Origin: SAR86 cluster bacterium
Lineage (GTDB): Bacteria > Pseudomonadota > Gammaproteobacteria > Pseudomonadales > Pseudohongiellaceae
NCBI GenBank assembly: GCA_002402175.1
Contig: NVVJ01000020.1
Coordinates: forward strand, 1 to 49,938
DNA length: 49,938 bases
Direction of reading: 5' to 3'
Position numbers and translations under genes: made by a program. Numbering within the stretch: position 1 is the first letter of the stretch; each line of letters starts with the position of its first letter. The notes beneath the pieces were generated by a model, which had not been told where the DNA came from, made no database searches, and saw only the letters and a program-made list of their open reading frames with translations. Positions 29,400 to 37,680 of this stretch are shown here, in pieces.

Positions 29400-29444
29400 A
29401 ATTAAAAAGTGAGCCAGCCTATAAGCCGGGTTCTGTCGAGGACA
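29400..29444 (-). repeat. att copy within the rnpB 3' end, right boundary of island
   Basis: Identical over 45 bases to 21519-21563; the sequences diverge immediately outside on both sides. Because this copy is joined to the rest of rnpB, the gene is kept whole after integration, as is usual for elements that target the 3' ends of RNA genes. Confidence 0.92.
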
Positions 29445-29802
29445 ATTATTCATCTACAACCTGTGTCGCCACAGGTCTTTAGCGGCCTACCCGAATCCAA
29501 TGCGAGCAGCATTAAAAGGATTCCTATTTGGCCTTGCTCCGGGTGGGGTTTACCTTGCCACGAACTGTTACCAGTCGCGCGGTGCGCTCTTACCGCACCA
29601 TTTCACCCTTACCTGACCATTCAACTTCAAGAAATTGAGTAGCCCGGCGGTATAATTTCTGCTGCACTAGCCGTAGGCTTGCGCCTCCCAGGCGTTACCT
29701 GGCACCCTGCTCTATGGAGCCCGGACTTTCCTCTGCTAATTTCCTCAACTACCAATAAGCGGTAAACGAAGAGCTAAAAGCAGCAATTGCCCGGCTGACT
29801 CA
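29405..29802 (-). ncRNA. rnpB: RNase P RNA component (class A)
   Basis: RNase P RNA is the catalytic subunit that cuts 5' leaders from pre-tRNAs. The minus strand reads like the E. coli gene through most of its length: AGAGGAAAGTCCGGGCTCC, CAGGGTGCCAGGTAACGCCT, GTCAGGTAAGGGTGAAA, GGTGCGGTAAGAGCGCACC, CACCCGGAGCAAGGCCAAAT and GACAGAACCCGGCTTA. The 5' GAGTCAGCC pairs with the 3' GGCTGGCTC to make helix P1, which fixes the ends near 29802 and 29408, followed by a T-run. The island is integrated at its 3' end but leaves it intact. Ends are good to a few bases. Confidence 0.97.
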
Positions 29803-29808
29803 AGCGCA

Positions 29809-29837
29809 AGCGTAGTGGAGATACCCAGAAGATACAA
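29809..29837 (-). promoter_or_regulatory. Possible rnpB promoter
   Basis: On the minus strand TTGTAT (29837-29832), 17 bases, TACGCT (29814-29809), then seven bases to the predicted rnpB 5' end. Spacing is ideal but the -10 box is weak, so this is tentative. Confidence 0.35.
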
Positions 29838-29857
29838 GAACCGAATACTGTGCTTGA

Positions 29858-30715
29858 TTATGCATCATCAAAATTGACATTATTCAGGGCGATTTCATAA
29901 AGCTTATTCTTTCTGGCGCCAGTAATTTTACTGGCAATTGCAACGGCCTGTTTCATGGAAACTTCTCGCCGCAGCAACTCTACAATTTCCAAAGCCTGTT
30001 GTTGCTTGCGAAGCTGATCCTCTTCTTCATTGCACCCTGACACGACAACAACAAACTCACCCTTCTGATTATTACTGTCGCTCTTCAACCACAAAACACA
30101 ATCAGCCATGCTGCCAAGGAAATGTGATTCAAACTTTTTGGTAAGCTCGCGCGCGATAAACACCTGCCTGTCAGCGCCAAATACCAACGCCATGTCTTCC
30201 ACGCAAACCTCTATTCTGTGGGGAGATTCATAAAATACGATTGTTCGCATTTCTCTTGCCAGAGCTTGCAATCGCTTCTGTCTGGCACCACTTTTTGCCG
30301 ATAAGAAGCCCTCAAAGACAAATCGGTCAGTAGCTAACCCGGCTACACTTAGCGCGGCCGTGACCGCACATGGGCCAGGCACGGGCAATACTTCAATAGA
30401 CAATTGCCTTGCCATGCACACCAGCTTATAACCCGGATCAGAGATTAACGGCGTTCCAGCATCAGAAATAAGAGCTATAGATAGACCAGCCTGTAGCTTG
30501 TCTAAGATTTTCCTAGTCGCACTTTCGCTTGAAAAATCATGGTATGAAATAAGCGGAGTATCAACCTGTATACTTTGGATTAGCTTCTTACTATGGCGCG
30601 TATCCTCTGCCGCTATCAGCTGCACAGATTTCAAAATTTCAATCGCTCTAAGAGATATGTCGTCGAGGTTACCGATTGGTGTCGCGACGATATAGAGACT
30701 ACCCGAATCATTCAT
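29858..30715 (-). CDS. rsmI: 16S rRNA (cytidine1402-2'-O)-methyltransferase RsmI
   Basis: RsmI methylates the ribose 2'-O of C1402 in 16S rRNA; RsmH, encoded across the island, modifies the base of the same nucleotide. The 285-residue tetrapyrrole-methylase-fold protein starts with ATG at 30715 and shows LYIVATPIGNLDDISLRA, AAEDTRHSKKL, ALISDAGTPLISDPGY, VPGPCAVTAALSVAGLATDR, FEGFLSAKSGARQKRL and FYESPHRI, all typical. Divergent from lpoA, as in E. coli (yraL-yraM). Confidence 0.97.
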   Translation of the reverse strand: MNDSGSLYIVATPIGNLDDISLRAIEILKSVQLIAAEDTRHSKKLIQSIQVDTPLISYHDFSSESATRKILDKLQAGLSIALISDAGTPLISDPGYKLVCMARQLSIEVLPVPGPCAVTAALSVAGLATDRFVFEGFLSAKSGARQKRLQALAREMRTIVFYESPHRIEVCVEDMALVFGADRQVFIARELTKKFESHFLGSMADCVLWLKSDSNNQKGEFVVVVSGCNEEEDQLRKQQQALEIVELLRREVSMKQAVAIASKITGARKNKLYEIALNNVNFDDA

Positions 30716-30910
30716 TGGTTTTATCTATGCTAAGGTTTGTATTAATAACATGGCTTACCCACAAAATAGTTGCCATGACTTACTATTGCCCGATAGCTCT
30801 GGTGTTTCCGAGCACACACTGATTTTCTTAATAAATTGCTGTCCATTACTAACTGTATTAGTCTTTTACTGTGGTGGCTCAACTTAACAGACAATTCAAA
30901 TAGCAGATAG

Positions 30911-32809
30911 ATGAAATTGATATTTAATCGGCTCCTAAGCTTATTACAGCACACAGCTCTATTGCTCTCGATAGCGGCCTTAGGTGCCTGCGGAACCAGC
31001 CCGCCTGTTGTTGACATTCAACCAAGGGACGTTGATCTATCCGCAAGCAGCATTGACGAACTGCTGTCTGCCGCAAGAGGCAATTCGGGGGCTGAAGCGG
31101 TACGGCTAACAATTATTGCCATGGAAGAAATGCTGCAATTTGACATGCTAGGCCGTGCCAGCGGTCAAGCCGAATTAATTAACGACCTTGATGGCCTGTC
31201 TGACGAAATGCAGCTGCGAGCTGTTTTGATTCGTGCAGAAATTGCACTGAGACAAGACCAGGCTGATACGGCACTTCGCTGGCTTACCGGGTCAATTGGA
31301 TCACAAATAGAAACTCTATTTGAGTATCAACCTCAACTACAGCAAATTTATTATGCCAAACTTGGCGATGCCTATCAGGGCAGCAATGACTATATTGAAG
31401 CCGCCAGCGCGTACATCGAACTCGCCAGCAAAATTAATTCAACCTCTCTTCTAAACCAGACCCCTGACTCACAGCCAGAACAGCTTGCTCATGATCGGGT
31501 ATGGGCTGCTCTTAGCAAACTTAGCGACAGCCTGATGGAGGAGTTCGCTACAACCACGAATAGTTATGAAACCAGAGGCTGGATCGAACTTGCTCGTGTG
31601 ATTCGCTCGGAACAATTCAGCATTAAAAGCCAAATGGATTCTATTGATCGATGGCGCCGTATATGGAGCCAGCACCCCGCCTCTAGCCAACTCCCAAGCG
31701 CACTCATGAACTTGAGGCAAACCTGGGATAACAGGCCGAAGCATATTGCGCTAATTTTGCCGTTAAAAACCCCTGCCGGCAATGCCATCCATGAAGGCTT
31801 TTTGAGCGCCTATTATCAGGCTCTAACTATCTCGAGAGAAGTACCACGTATCTCAGTTTATGACAGCAGTGACGCACTTAGCATTTATTCTATTTACAAC
31901 GAGGCTGTCTCCACTGGAGCTGACCTGATCATTGGCCCACTCAACAAAGAGCTAGTTAACCAACTTCAACAACTAGAAGAGATACCAGTTCAAACCCTTG
32001 CTCTAAACTACGCGGATGACTCATTCACTAACTCGTCAAAGCTGATGCAATTCGGCCTGGCCCCTGAAGACGAAATACTACAGGCTGCTACTCTGGCCTG
32101 GGAAGCTGGGCACAGAAATGCGGCTATCATTACCCCTCAATCTGATGTGTATCTTCGTCTGCAATCAACCTTTAATGAAATATGGACAAATCTGGGCGGC
32201 AGATTGGTCGCAGAAGCGACTTTTAGCGGAGAAAATGACTACGCCGAAGTAATAAAAAGAGTCATGGCTATAGATTCCAGCGAATCAAGAGCAGACCGCC
32301 TACTTGCCCTGCTACCAAGAAATTCTATTGAGTTTATTCCTCGCAGGCGAAACGACATCGATTTTATTTTCCTTATAGCTAACCCAAGAGAGGGACGACA
32401 GATCAAACCAACCCTGGCTTTTTACTTTGCCGGAAATATACCTGTGTACTCGCTGCCGTCAATTTATGACGGCCAACCCAATCAAAGTGCAGATCAAGAT
32501 TTAGATGGCATTGTATTTACCGATGCACCTTGGGTATTAAATTTAACAGACGAGTTAAAGCTTGAAACCAGTACGAACCTAAGGCCAGCCCAGGGGCCAT
32601 TACAAAGACTAAGAGCCATGGGAGTTGACAGCTTTAGACTGTATCCTCGATTACAACAACTTGCCAATAGCGAAATCGAAAGCCTACAAGGCGTAACTGG
32701 TAAGTTAAGCATGAACGAAAGTGGAAGAATTCACCGCGACCTGGAAGTTGCCCGCTTTGTAAATGGACTAGCCACGGTGCTCGAAGGTGATCTCAACGAT
32801 TCCGATTAA
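30911..32809 (+). CDS. lpoA: Penicillin-binding protein activator LpoA (LppC family lipoprotein)
   Basis: LpoA is an outer-membrane lipoprotein that reaches through the periplasm and stimulates the bifunctional synthase PBP1A. The 632-residue product has a lipoprotein signal with lipobox LGAC (Cys27), an N-terminal helical repeat domain (about 40-260) and a C-terminal type I periplasmic-binding fold starting near KHIALILPLKTPAGNAIHEG, including DLIIGPLNKELVNQL and a C-terminal GVTGKLSMNESGRIHRDLE. The gene follows E. coli order with yraN, diaA and dolP. It starts at ATG 30911. Confidence 0.93.
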   Translation: MKLIFNRLLSLLQHTALLLSIAALGACGTSPPVVDIQPRDVDLSASSIDELLSAARGNSGAEAVRLTIIAMEEMLQFDMLGRASGQAELINDLDGLSDEMQLRAVLIRAEIALRQDQADTALRWLTGSIGSQIETLFEYQPQLQQIYYAKLGDAYQGSNDYIEAASAYIELASKINSTSLLNQTPDSQPEQLAHDRVWAALSKLSDSLMEEFATTTNSYETRGWIELARVIRSEQFSIKSQMDSIDRWRRIWSQHPASSQLPSALMNLRQTWDNRPKHIALILPLKTPAGNAIHEGFLSAYYQALTISREVPRISVYDSSDALSIYSIYNEAVSTGADLIIGPLNKELVNQLQQLEEIPVQTLALNYADDSFTNSSKLMQFGLAPEDEILQAATLAWEAGHRNAAIITPQSDVYLRLQSTFNEIWTNLGGRLVAEATFSGENDYAEVIKRVMAIDSSESRADRLLALLPRNSIEFIPRRRNDIDFIFLIANPREGRQIKPTLAFYFAGNIPVYSLPSIYDGQPNQSADQDLDGIVFTDAPWVLNLTDELKLETSTNLRPAQGPLQRLRAMGVDSFRLYPRLQQLANSEIESLQGVTGKLSMNESGRIHRDLEVARFVNGLATVLEGDLNDSD

Positions 32810-32846
32810 GCTATAAACCCTCATTGGCCACAAGGATGTGAGCACT

Positions 32847-33230
32847 ATGATGTCTGTAAAAGACGAAAGCACCCGTCGATTTGGTAAAAGGCAGGAGTTA
32901 CTGGCAGAGAATTTTCTGTACAGGAAAGGATTTAAACTCATCCAACGCAATTATTTGTGTCGCTTGGGGGAGATCGACCTGATCATGATTGATAAACACC
33001 GACAATTGGTGTTTGTGGAAGTTCGTTATCGTAGCCAGGCATTATTCGGCTCAGCACTGGATTCAATCACTCGTGAAAAACAACGAAAAATAAGAACCTG
33101 CGCCACGCATTTTCTAATGACCCACAAAAAATTCAATCAGCTTGCTTGTCGATTTGATGTTATTGCAATTTCGCCTTCGTCTAAAACTACCTCACCAATT
33201 ATTAAATGGATAAAAAACGCTTTCTTTTGA
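32847..33230 (+). CDS. yraN: YraN family (UPF0102) nuclease-fold protein
   Basis: A small protein of the UPF0102 family with a restriction-endonuclease-like fold. Motifs are RFGKRQELLAENFLYRKGF, NYLCRLGEIDLIMID and VFVEVRYRS; in the family the glutamates and aspartate of GEIDLI and VEVR would form a metal site. Biological role is not settled. I chose ATG 32847, ten bases after AAGGA; the frame extends to a GTG at 32838. The length of 127 residues matches E. coli YraN (131). It lies 37 bases after lpoA. Confidence 0.9.
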   Translation: MMSVKDESTRRFGKRQELLAENFLYRKGFKLIQRNYLCRLGEIDLIMIDKHRQLVFVEVRYRSQALFGSALDSITREKQRKIRTCATHFLMTHKKFNQLACRFDVIAISPSSKTTSPIIKWIKNAFF

Positions 33231-33374
33231 AACTTTTAGTAGAAGTTGGCAGTCTACTACCTAGAAATTAGCTCAAGTGGTTCATCAGCTTGCACATGGC
33301 AAATTAAAGGTAAATTTTGGCGCCCGTCCGGCCGATATAAGTGGATACTTTTCTTTTTCATGAGAAATCCATAA

Positions 33375-34543
<1,169 letters not shown>

Positions 34544-34638
34544 AGTGACTGCAAAAGCCAGGCTAGCATCGATAGCAAGCACACGCCTGGAAATTATTAA
34601 CGCAGAAATCATTTCTTTTATAAATAAGAAAGTATTTT

Positions 34639-35478
34639 ATGACGGATGTAACTCAAAGCCCGGCTTCGTCAATTGCCGTCAATCACGACCTGGTTCTTTA
34701 TTACTCTAGTAGAGCCTTACTGGCTATCGTCTGGGTTAGTTCTTTTATTTTTGGCCTGTATATTCTTGCAAACTACGCCGCCGCCTATTTCGACAATGAT
34801 CTGTCGCGCTGGAACAATGTGTTACCAGGGATCTACGTGCCCGGTGAACTGGCCGCATCAATCGGAATAGGCTTACATTTTGCAGCAGGCGGAGTGGTCT
34901 TATTACTTGGCGGCTTGCAACTGATTAAAAGTATTCGAAGCAACTATCCAAGAGTACATCACTGGACCGGCAGGTTTTATATTGCTGTTTGTATGGTGGC
35001 GGCAATAGGCGGTTTATTTTTCATTGCTGTTCGCGGCACCGTAGGCGGCCTGGTAATGGATATAGGTTTTAGCCTATACGGAATTCTGATGTTCCTCGCC
35101 AGCGTACAAACTCTACGCTTTGCCATGAAGCGACAGCTTTTACAACACCAGGCCTGGGCTTGGCGACTGTACGCTCTGGCAATTGGCTCCTGGCTCTATC
35201 GCATGGATTACGGACTTTGGCTAATACTTACAGACTGGATTGGGCATACCGAAGAATTTGATGGCTGGTTTGATAACTTCATGGCATTTTTCTTTTACCT
35301 GCCAAATTTAATGATAGTCGAACTACTAATTAGAGCCAGAGACGGGAACAGCAGCAAAGGGTTGCGAGTTTTTACATCGGTAACTATGATTCTGTCTTGC
35401 GGAATTCTTATAGTTGCAACCTGGGGCTTTGCTCAAATTGCCTGGCTTCCGGCTATTTCCGCGTGGCTAGGCAGTTGA
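34639..35478 (+). CDS. DUF2306 family membrane protein
   Basis: A 279-residue inner-membrane protein with about seven or eight hydrophobic segments. The family pattern of paired histidine/arginine motifs is visible: RVHHWTGRFYIAVCM and LLQHQAWAWRLYALA, each at the start of a membrane helix, suggesting two conserved histidine sites that might bind heme or metal. No function is known for DUF2306. ATG 34639 is preceded by 95 bases of spacer after dolP, so it probably has its own promoter. Adjacent to a convergent PepSY membrane protein. Confidence 0.75.
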   Translation: MTDVTQSPASSIAVNHDLVLYYSSRALLAIVWVSSFIFGLYILANYAAAYFDNDLSRWNNVLPGIYVPGELAASIGIGLHFAAGGVVLLLGGLQLIKSIRSNYPRVHHWTGRFYIAVCMVAAIGGLFFIAVRGTVGGLVMDIGFSLYGILMFLASVQTLRFAMKRQLLQHQAWAWRLYALAIGSWLYRMDYGLWLILTDWIGHTEEFDGWFDNFMAFFFYLPNLMIVELLIRARDGNSSKGLRVFTSVTMILSCGILIVATWGFAQIAWLPAISAWLGS

Positions 35479-35532
35479 AATACTCGCTGCGCCCCAGAAT
35501 GAGCAAGCACACCCATTAGCCAACCGATCAGA

Positions 35533-36855
35533 TTAAAGGAGGAAAGGCGCCGCTAAAAATGAAATAAGCGTCAACGCCAATGCTGGCCAACGGGCCGCGC
35601 CCATACCAGACCATGCTGTCTTTATAAAAATGCTCCAGCCGACGCTAGCTTTTCGATCCTTGATCATCCTCAACACATACACTGAAACACCTGTTATGGA
35701 GAGACCACTCAGCAAGAGACCAAAAATAAAATAAACCCATTTGCTTATATAGCCGCCAAAGGTACCAAAATGTAATCGATTGTTGGTCGCTGAAAGTCGC
35801 TGCCTTAGAGTAAACGTTGAAGGGTCTCTGGCACTTATCAATTCGCCAGTGCTTGTATCTGCCAACATCGCGTTGGCGTAGTCATCTACCACTAACGCCC
35901 TGTCCGTTTGACCTAAAAGTTGAAATTCCGTTGCCGCCACAAATACTCTTTCTATCTTGAAACTAGGCTGTTGCAACAGGCTTTCGGCGACAGCCAAATC
36001 TAATGCTGCACCGATAGTAGTGGGCGAATTACCTGGCTGAGTTACGACTGATCTTTCAATAGCATCAAGAGAAAAATCTGGGCGCTCAGTGAATTCTTGT
36101 ACTAAATACCACAACCCGGTATAGGTAATCACAATTACAAACCACAAAGACCATATCCCCATCCAGCGATGTAAATCTCCCATGTACGCCCGAAGTCCTT
36201 TCCCTTTTGGCAGACGTATAAATCCTTTCCACCATTTTTTGTAAATCCAGAATGAGCTAATAAGACTTACCAGCAAATAAATAGCGGACAAACAGACCAA
36301 CATAATGCCAACGCGAACCCCGTTGAAGCTTTGAAAAATCATGATGCGTCGATGCGCATCTCTCAGAAATCTTTGTACACCGGCCCACGCTCCCAGACCG
36401 GTTACTTCTCCAGTTCTCGGGTGTATATACACATGCATCATTTCGTTTTCATCACTAACTACAACATCGAAAGTGGCTGCAGAGTGAATCGGTTGGTACA
36501 TATTGAGCACGGTGAATTCAGGGTTGAGCTCATATACCGCATCAAGCACATTACCCCAGCTCACTCGCTCCTCTACGGCGACAGGCTGCACCCACATAGC
36601 AGGCCTCAGAAGCCAATCGATCTCATGAGAAAGCACCGCAAAAGTACCTGACAGGAGCACAAAGCTTAAAAAAAGAGAAAACTGCAAACCCGCCAGCTGA
36701 TGTAAACGCCACCAGAAACTACCGCGCTTACGTATTCCAGTAGTCGTAACTTCACGTGATGATTCGTTACTTCCTGTCATTGTCTTAGTAGTTGTTGAAG
36801 TTCGAGTATTCATGAGTGGAGACTGTTGGAATTCTATTGCTGTACGCGTAGACAT
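35533..36855 (-). CDS. PepSY-associated transmembrane protein (probable iron-uptake reductase type)
   Basis: A 440-residue inner-membrane protein with four membrane segments: WWRLHQLAGLQFSLFLSFVL, then around VGIMLVCLSAIYLLVSLISS, MGIWSLWFVIVITYTGLW and WVYFIFGLLLSGLSITGVSV. A PepSY-like periplasmic domain follows the first segment. Conserved histidines in RLHQLAG, LHRWMG and NRLHFGTFGG fit the PepSY_TM family, members of which reduce or release iron from siderophores. The promoter overlaps a Fur-box-like sequence, supporting an iron-related role. It starts at ATG 36855; MNTRTST or MTGSNESS are later possible starts. Confidence 0.85.
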   Translation of the reverse strand: MSTRTAIEFQQSPLMNTRTSTTTKTMTGSNESSREVTTTGIRKRGSFWWRLHQLAGLQFSLFLSFVLLSGTFAVLSHEIDWLLRPAMWVQPVAVEERVSWGNVLDAVYELNPEFTVLNMYQPIHSAATFDVVVSDENEMMHVYIHPRTGEVTGLGAWAGVQRFLRDAHRRIMIFQSFNGVRVGIMLVCLSAIYLLVSLISSFWIYKKWWKGFIRLPKGKGLRAYMGDLHRWMGIWSLWFVIVITYTGLWYLVQEFTERPDFSLDAIERSVVTQPGNSPTTIGAALDLAVAESLLQQPSFKIERVFVAATEFQLLGQTDRALVVDDYANAMLADTSTGELISARDPSTFTLRQRLSATNNRLHFGTFGGYISKWVYFIFGLLLSGLSITGVSVYVLRMIKDRKASVGWSIFIKTAWSGMGAARWPALALTLISFLAAPFLL

Positions 36856-36918
36856 AGTTATGCCGGACTTGAATTTGCCTCAGCACAGTGAATTGAACGG
36901 ACTTGGGACCGAATTAGA

Positions 36919-36946
36919 ATTATACAAGAATCCAACCCAATGTAAA
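36919..36946 (-). promoter_or_regulatory. Promoter of the PepSY membrane protein gene
   Basis: On the minus strand TTTACA (36946-36941), a 16-base spacer and a perfect TATAAT (36924-36919), about 64 bases before the start codon. The -35 box is overlapped by the Fur-like site. Confidence 0.55.
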
Positions 36947-36972
36947 TGCGACTCATTCTCATAATCATTCAT
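36944..36972. promoter_or_regulatory. Fur-box-like operator
   Basis: The sequence contains GACTCATTCTCATAATCATT, which on the opposite strand reads AATGATTATGAGAATGAG, close to the Fur consensus built from NATWAT hexamers. It covers the -35 region of the PepSY gene promoter, so iron-replete Fur should repress it. It could also act on the divergent gene at 37091. Confidence 0.6.
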
Positions 36973-37090
36973 GCCTCAATTCTATTTTACAGCACGGAAA
37001 AAAGGGACTGTAAGGGCGCAGACAGCATGGACTCGAACGGAGATAGCCTTTATTCTTCTTAGACACTAATTACCTGTAGGGGATGACGTG

Positions 37091-37603
37091 ATGAGGAATT
37101 GTTTTTTTAGAACGCTACTGAGCTTGAGCGTATTATTGCTCTGCCTGCCGGCAACGGCACAAACTAGTTACAAAATATCGTCGGTGTTCGACAACCCTTT
37201 TATCGGGATTTGGGAGCTTGATTTAAGCAAGTCAGATTTTGGCAGCACATCGGCGCCACAGCGAATGACTCGAACTTACGAGGATCGCGGTGACGGTACC
37301 TTTATGTACCTGATTGATAGTGTGAGCGCAGATGGAAGCTCCGGTGACAGCTCAGCTGTTTATAAATACGATGGCTTGGAATACCCCCTCATTAGTTTGA
37401 ATCAGGATAGCCCGGTTACGATCTCTTACAGGAAAATAAACGAGAGAACAGTGGAATACACTGTCAGAATTAATGGAAACATTACTCAGATCGGAGCAAA
37501 GTCTATCTCATCGAACGGGAACATATTAAGCATTGGAGTTCAAAGCACTGATGCACAGGGCGACCCATTACCCCAGGTGCTTATTTTTAATAAGCGTAGA
37601 TAA
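37091..37603 (+). CDS. Hypothetical exported protein
   Basis: A 170-residue protein with a clear signal peptide (LLSLSVLLLCLPATAQ, cleavage after about residue 22). The mature part opens NPFIGIWELDLSKSDFGS and continues as predicted beta strands, a pattern seen in small periplasmic lipocalin-like or unannotated proteins. The G-x-W motif (GIWELDLSKS) is suggestive of that fold but not proof. Start is ATG 37091 with AGGGGA seven bases upstream; a GTG lies one codon earlier. Function unknown. Confidence 0.65.
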   Translation: MRNCFFRTLLSLSVLLLCLPATAQTSYKISSVFDNPFIGIWELDLSKSDFGSTSAPQRMTRTYEDRGDGTFMYLIDSVSADGSSGDSSAVYKYDGLEYPLISLNQDSPVTISYRKINERTVEYTVRINGNITQIGAKSISSNGNILSIGVQSTDAQGDPLPQVLIFNKRR

Positions 37604-37680
37604 CCGCATCTTCGTGAATTGAATTGAGTATCTGAGCAACCAGTTAAAAATTATTCGTTACGAGACCTTTAATTAGATGC

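Larger units (their letters stand above)
21519..29444. mobile_element. Integrated genomic island in the 3' end of rnpB
   Basis: A 7.9 kb block bounded by 45-bp perfect direct repeats made of the rnpB 3' end. The inner sequence is more AT-rich by eye than the flanks, is gene-sparse, and carries a resolvase, a dynamin-like GTPase, a DUF2971-like protein, three small helical or membrane proteins and a chimeric ORF that begins like a tyrosine integrase. It interrupts the conserved mraZ-rnpB adjacency. No complete tyrosine integrase is present, so it probably cannot excise unaided. Confidence 0.88.

Noticed and set aside
34555-34603. Short inverted repeat CCAGGC...GCCTGG after dolP as a terminator
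   Set aside because: Six-base arms with a loop over 20 bases and no T-run.
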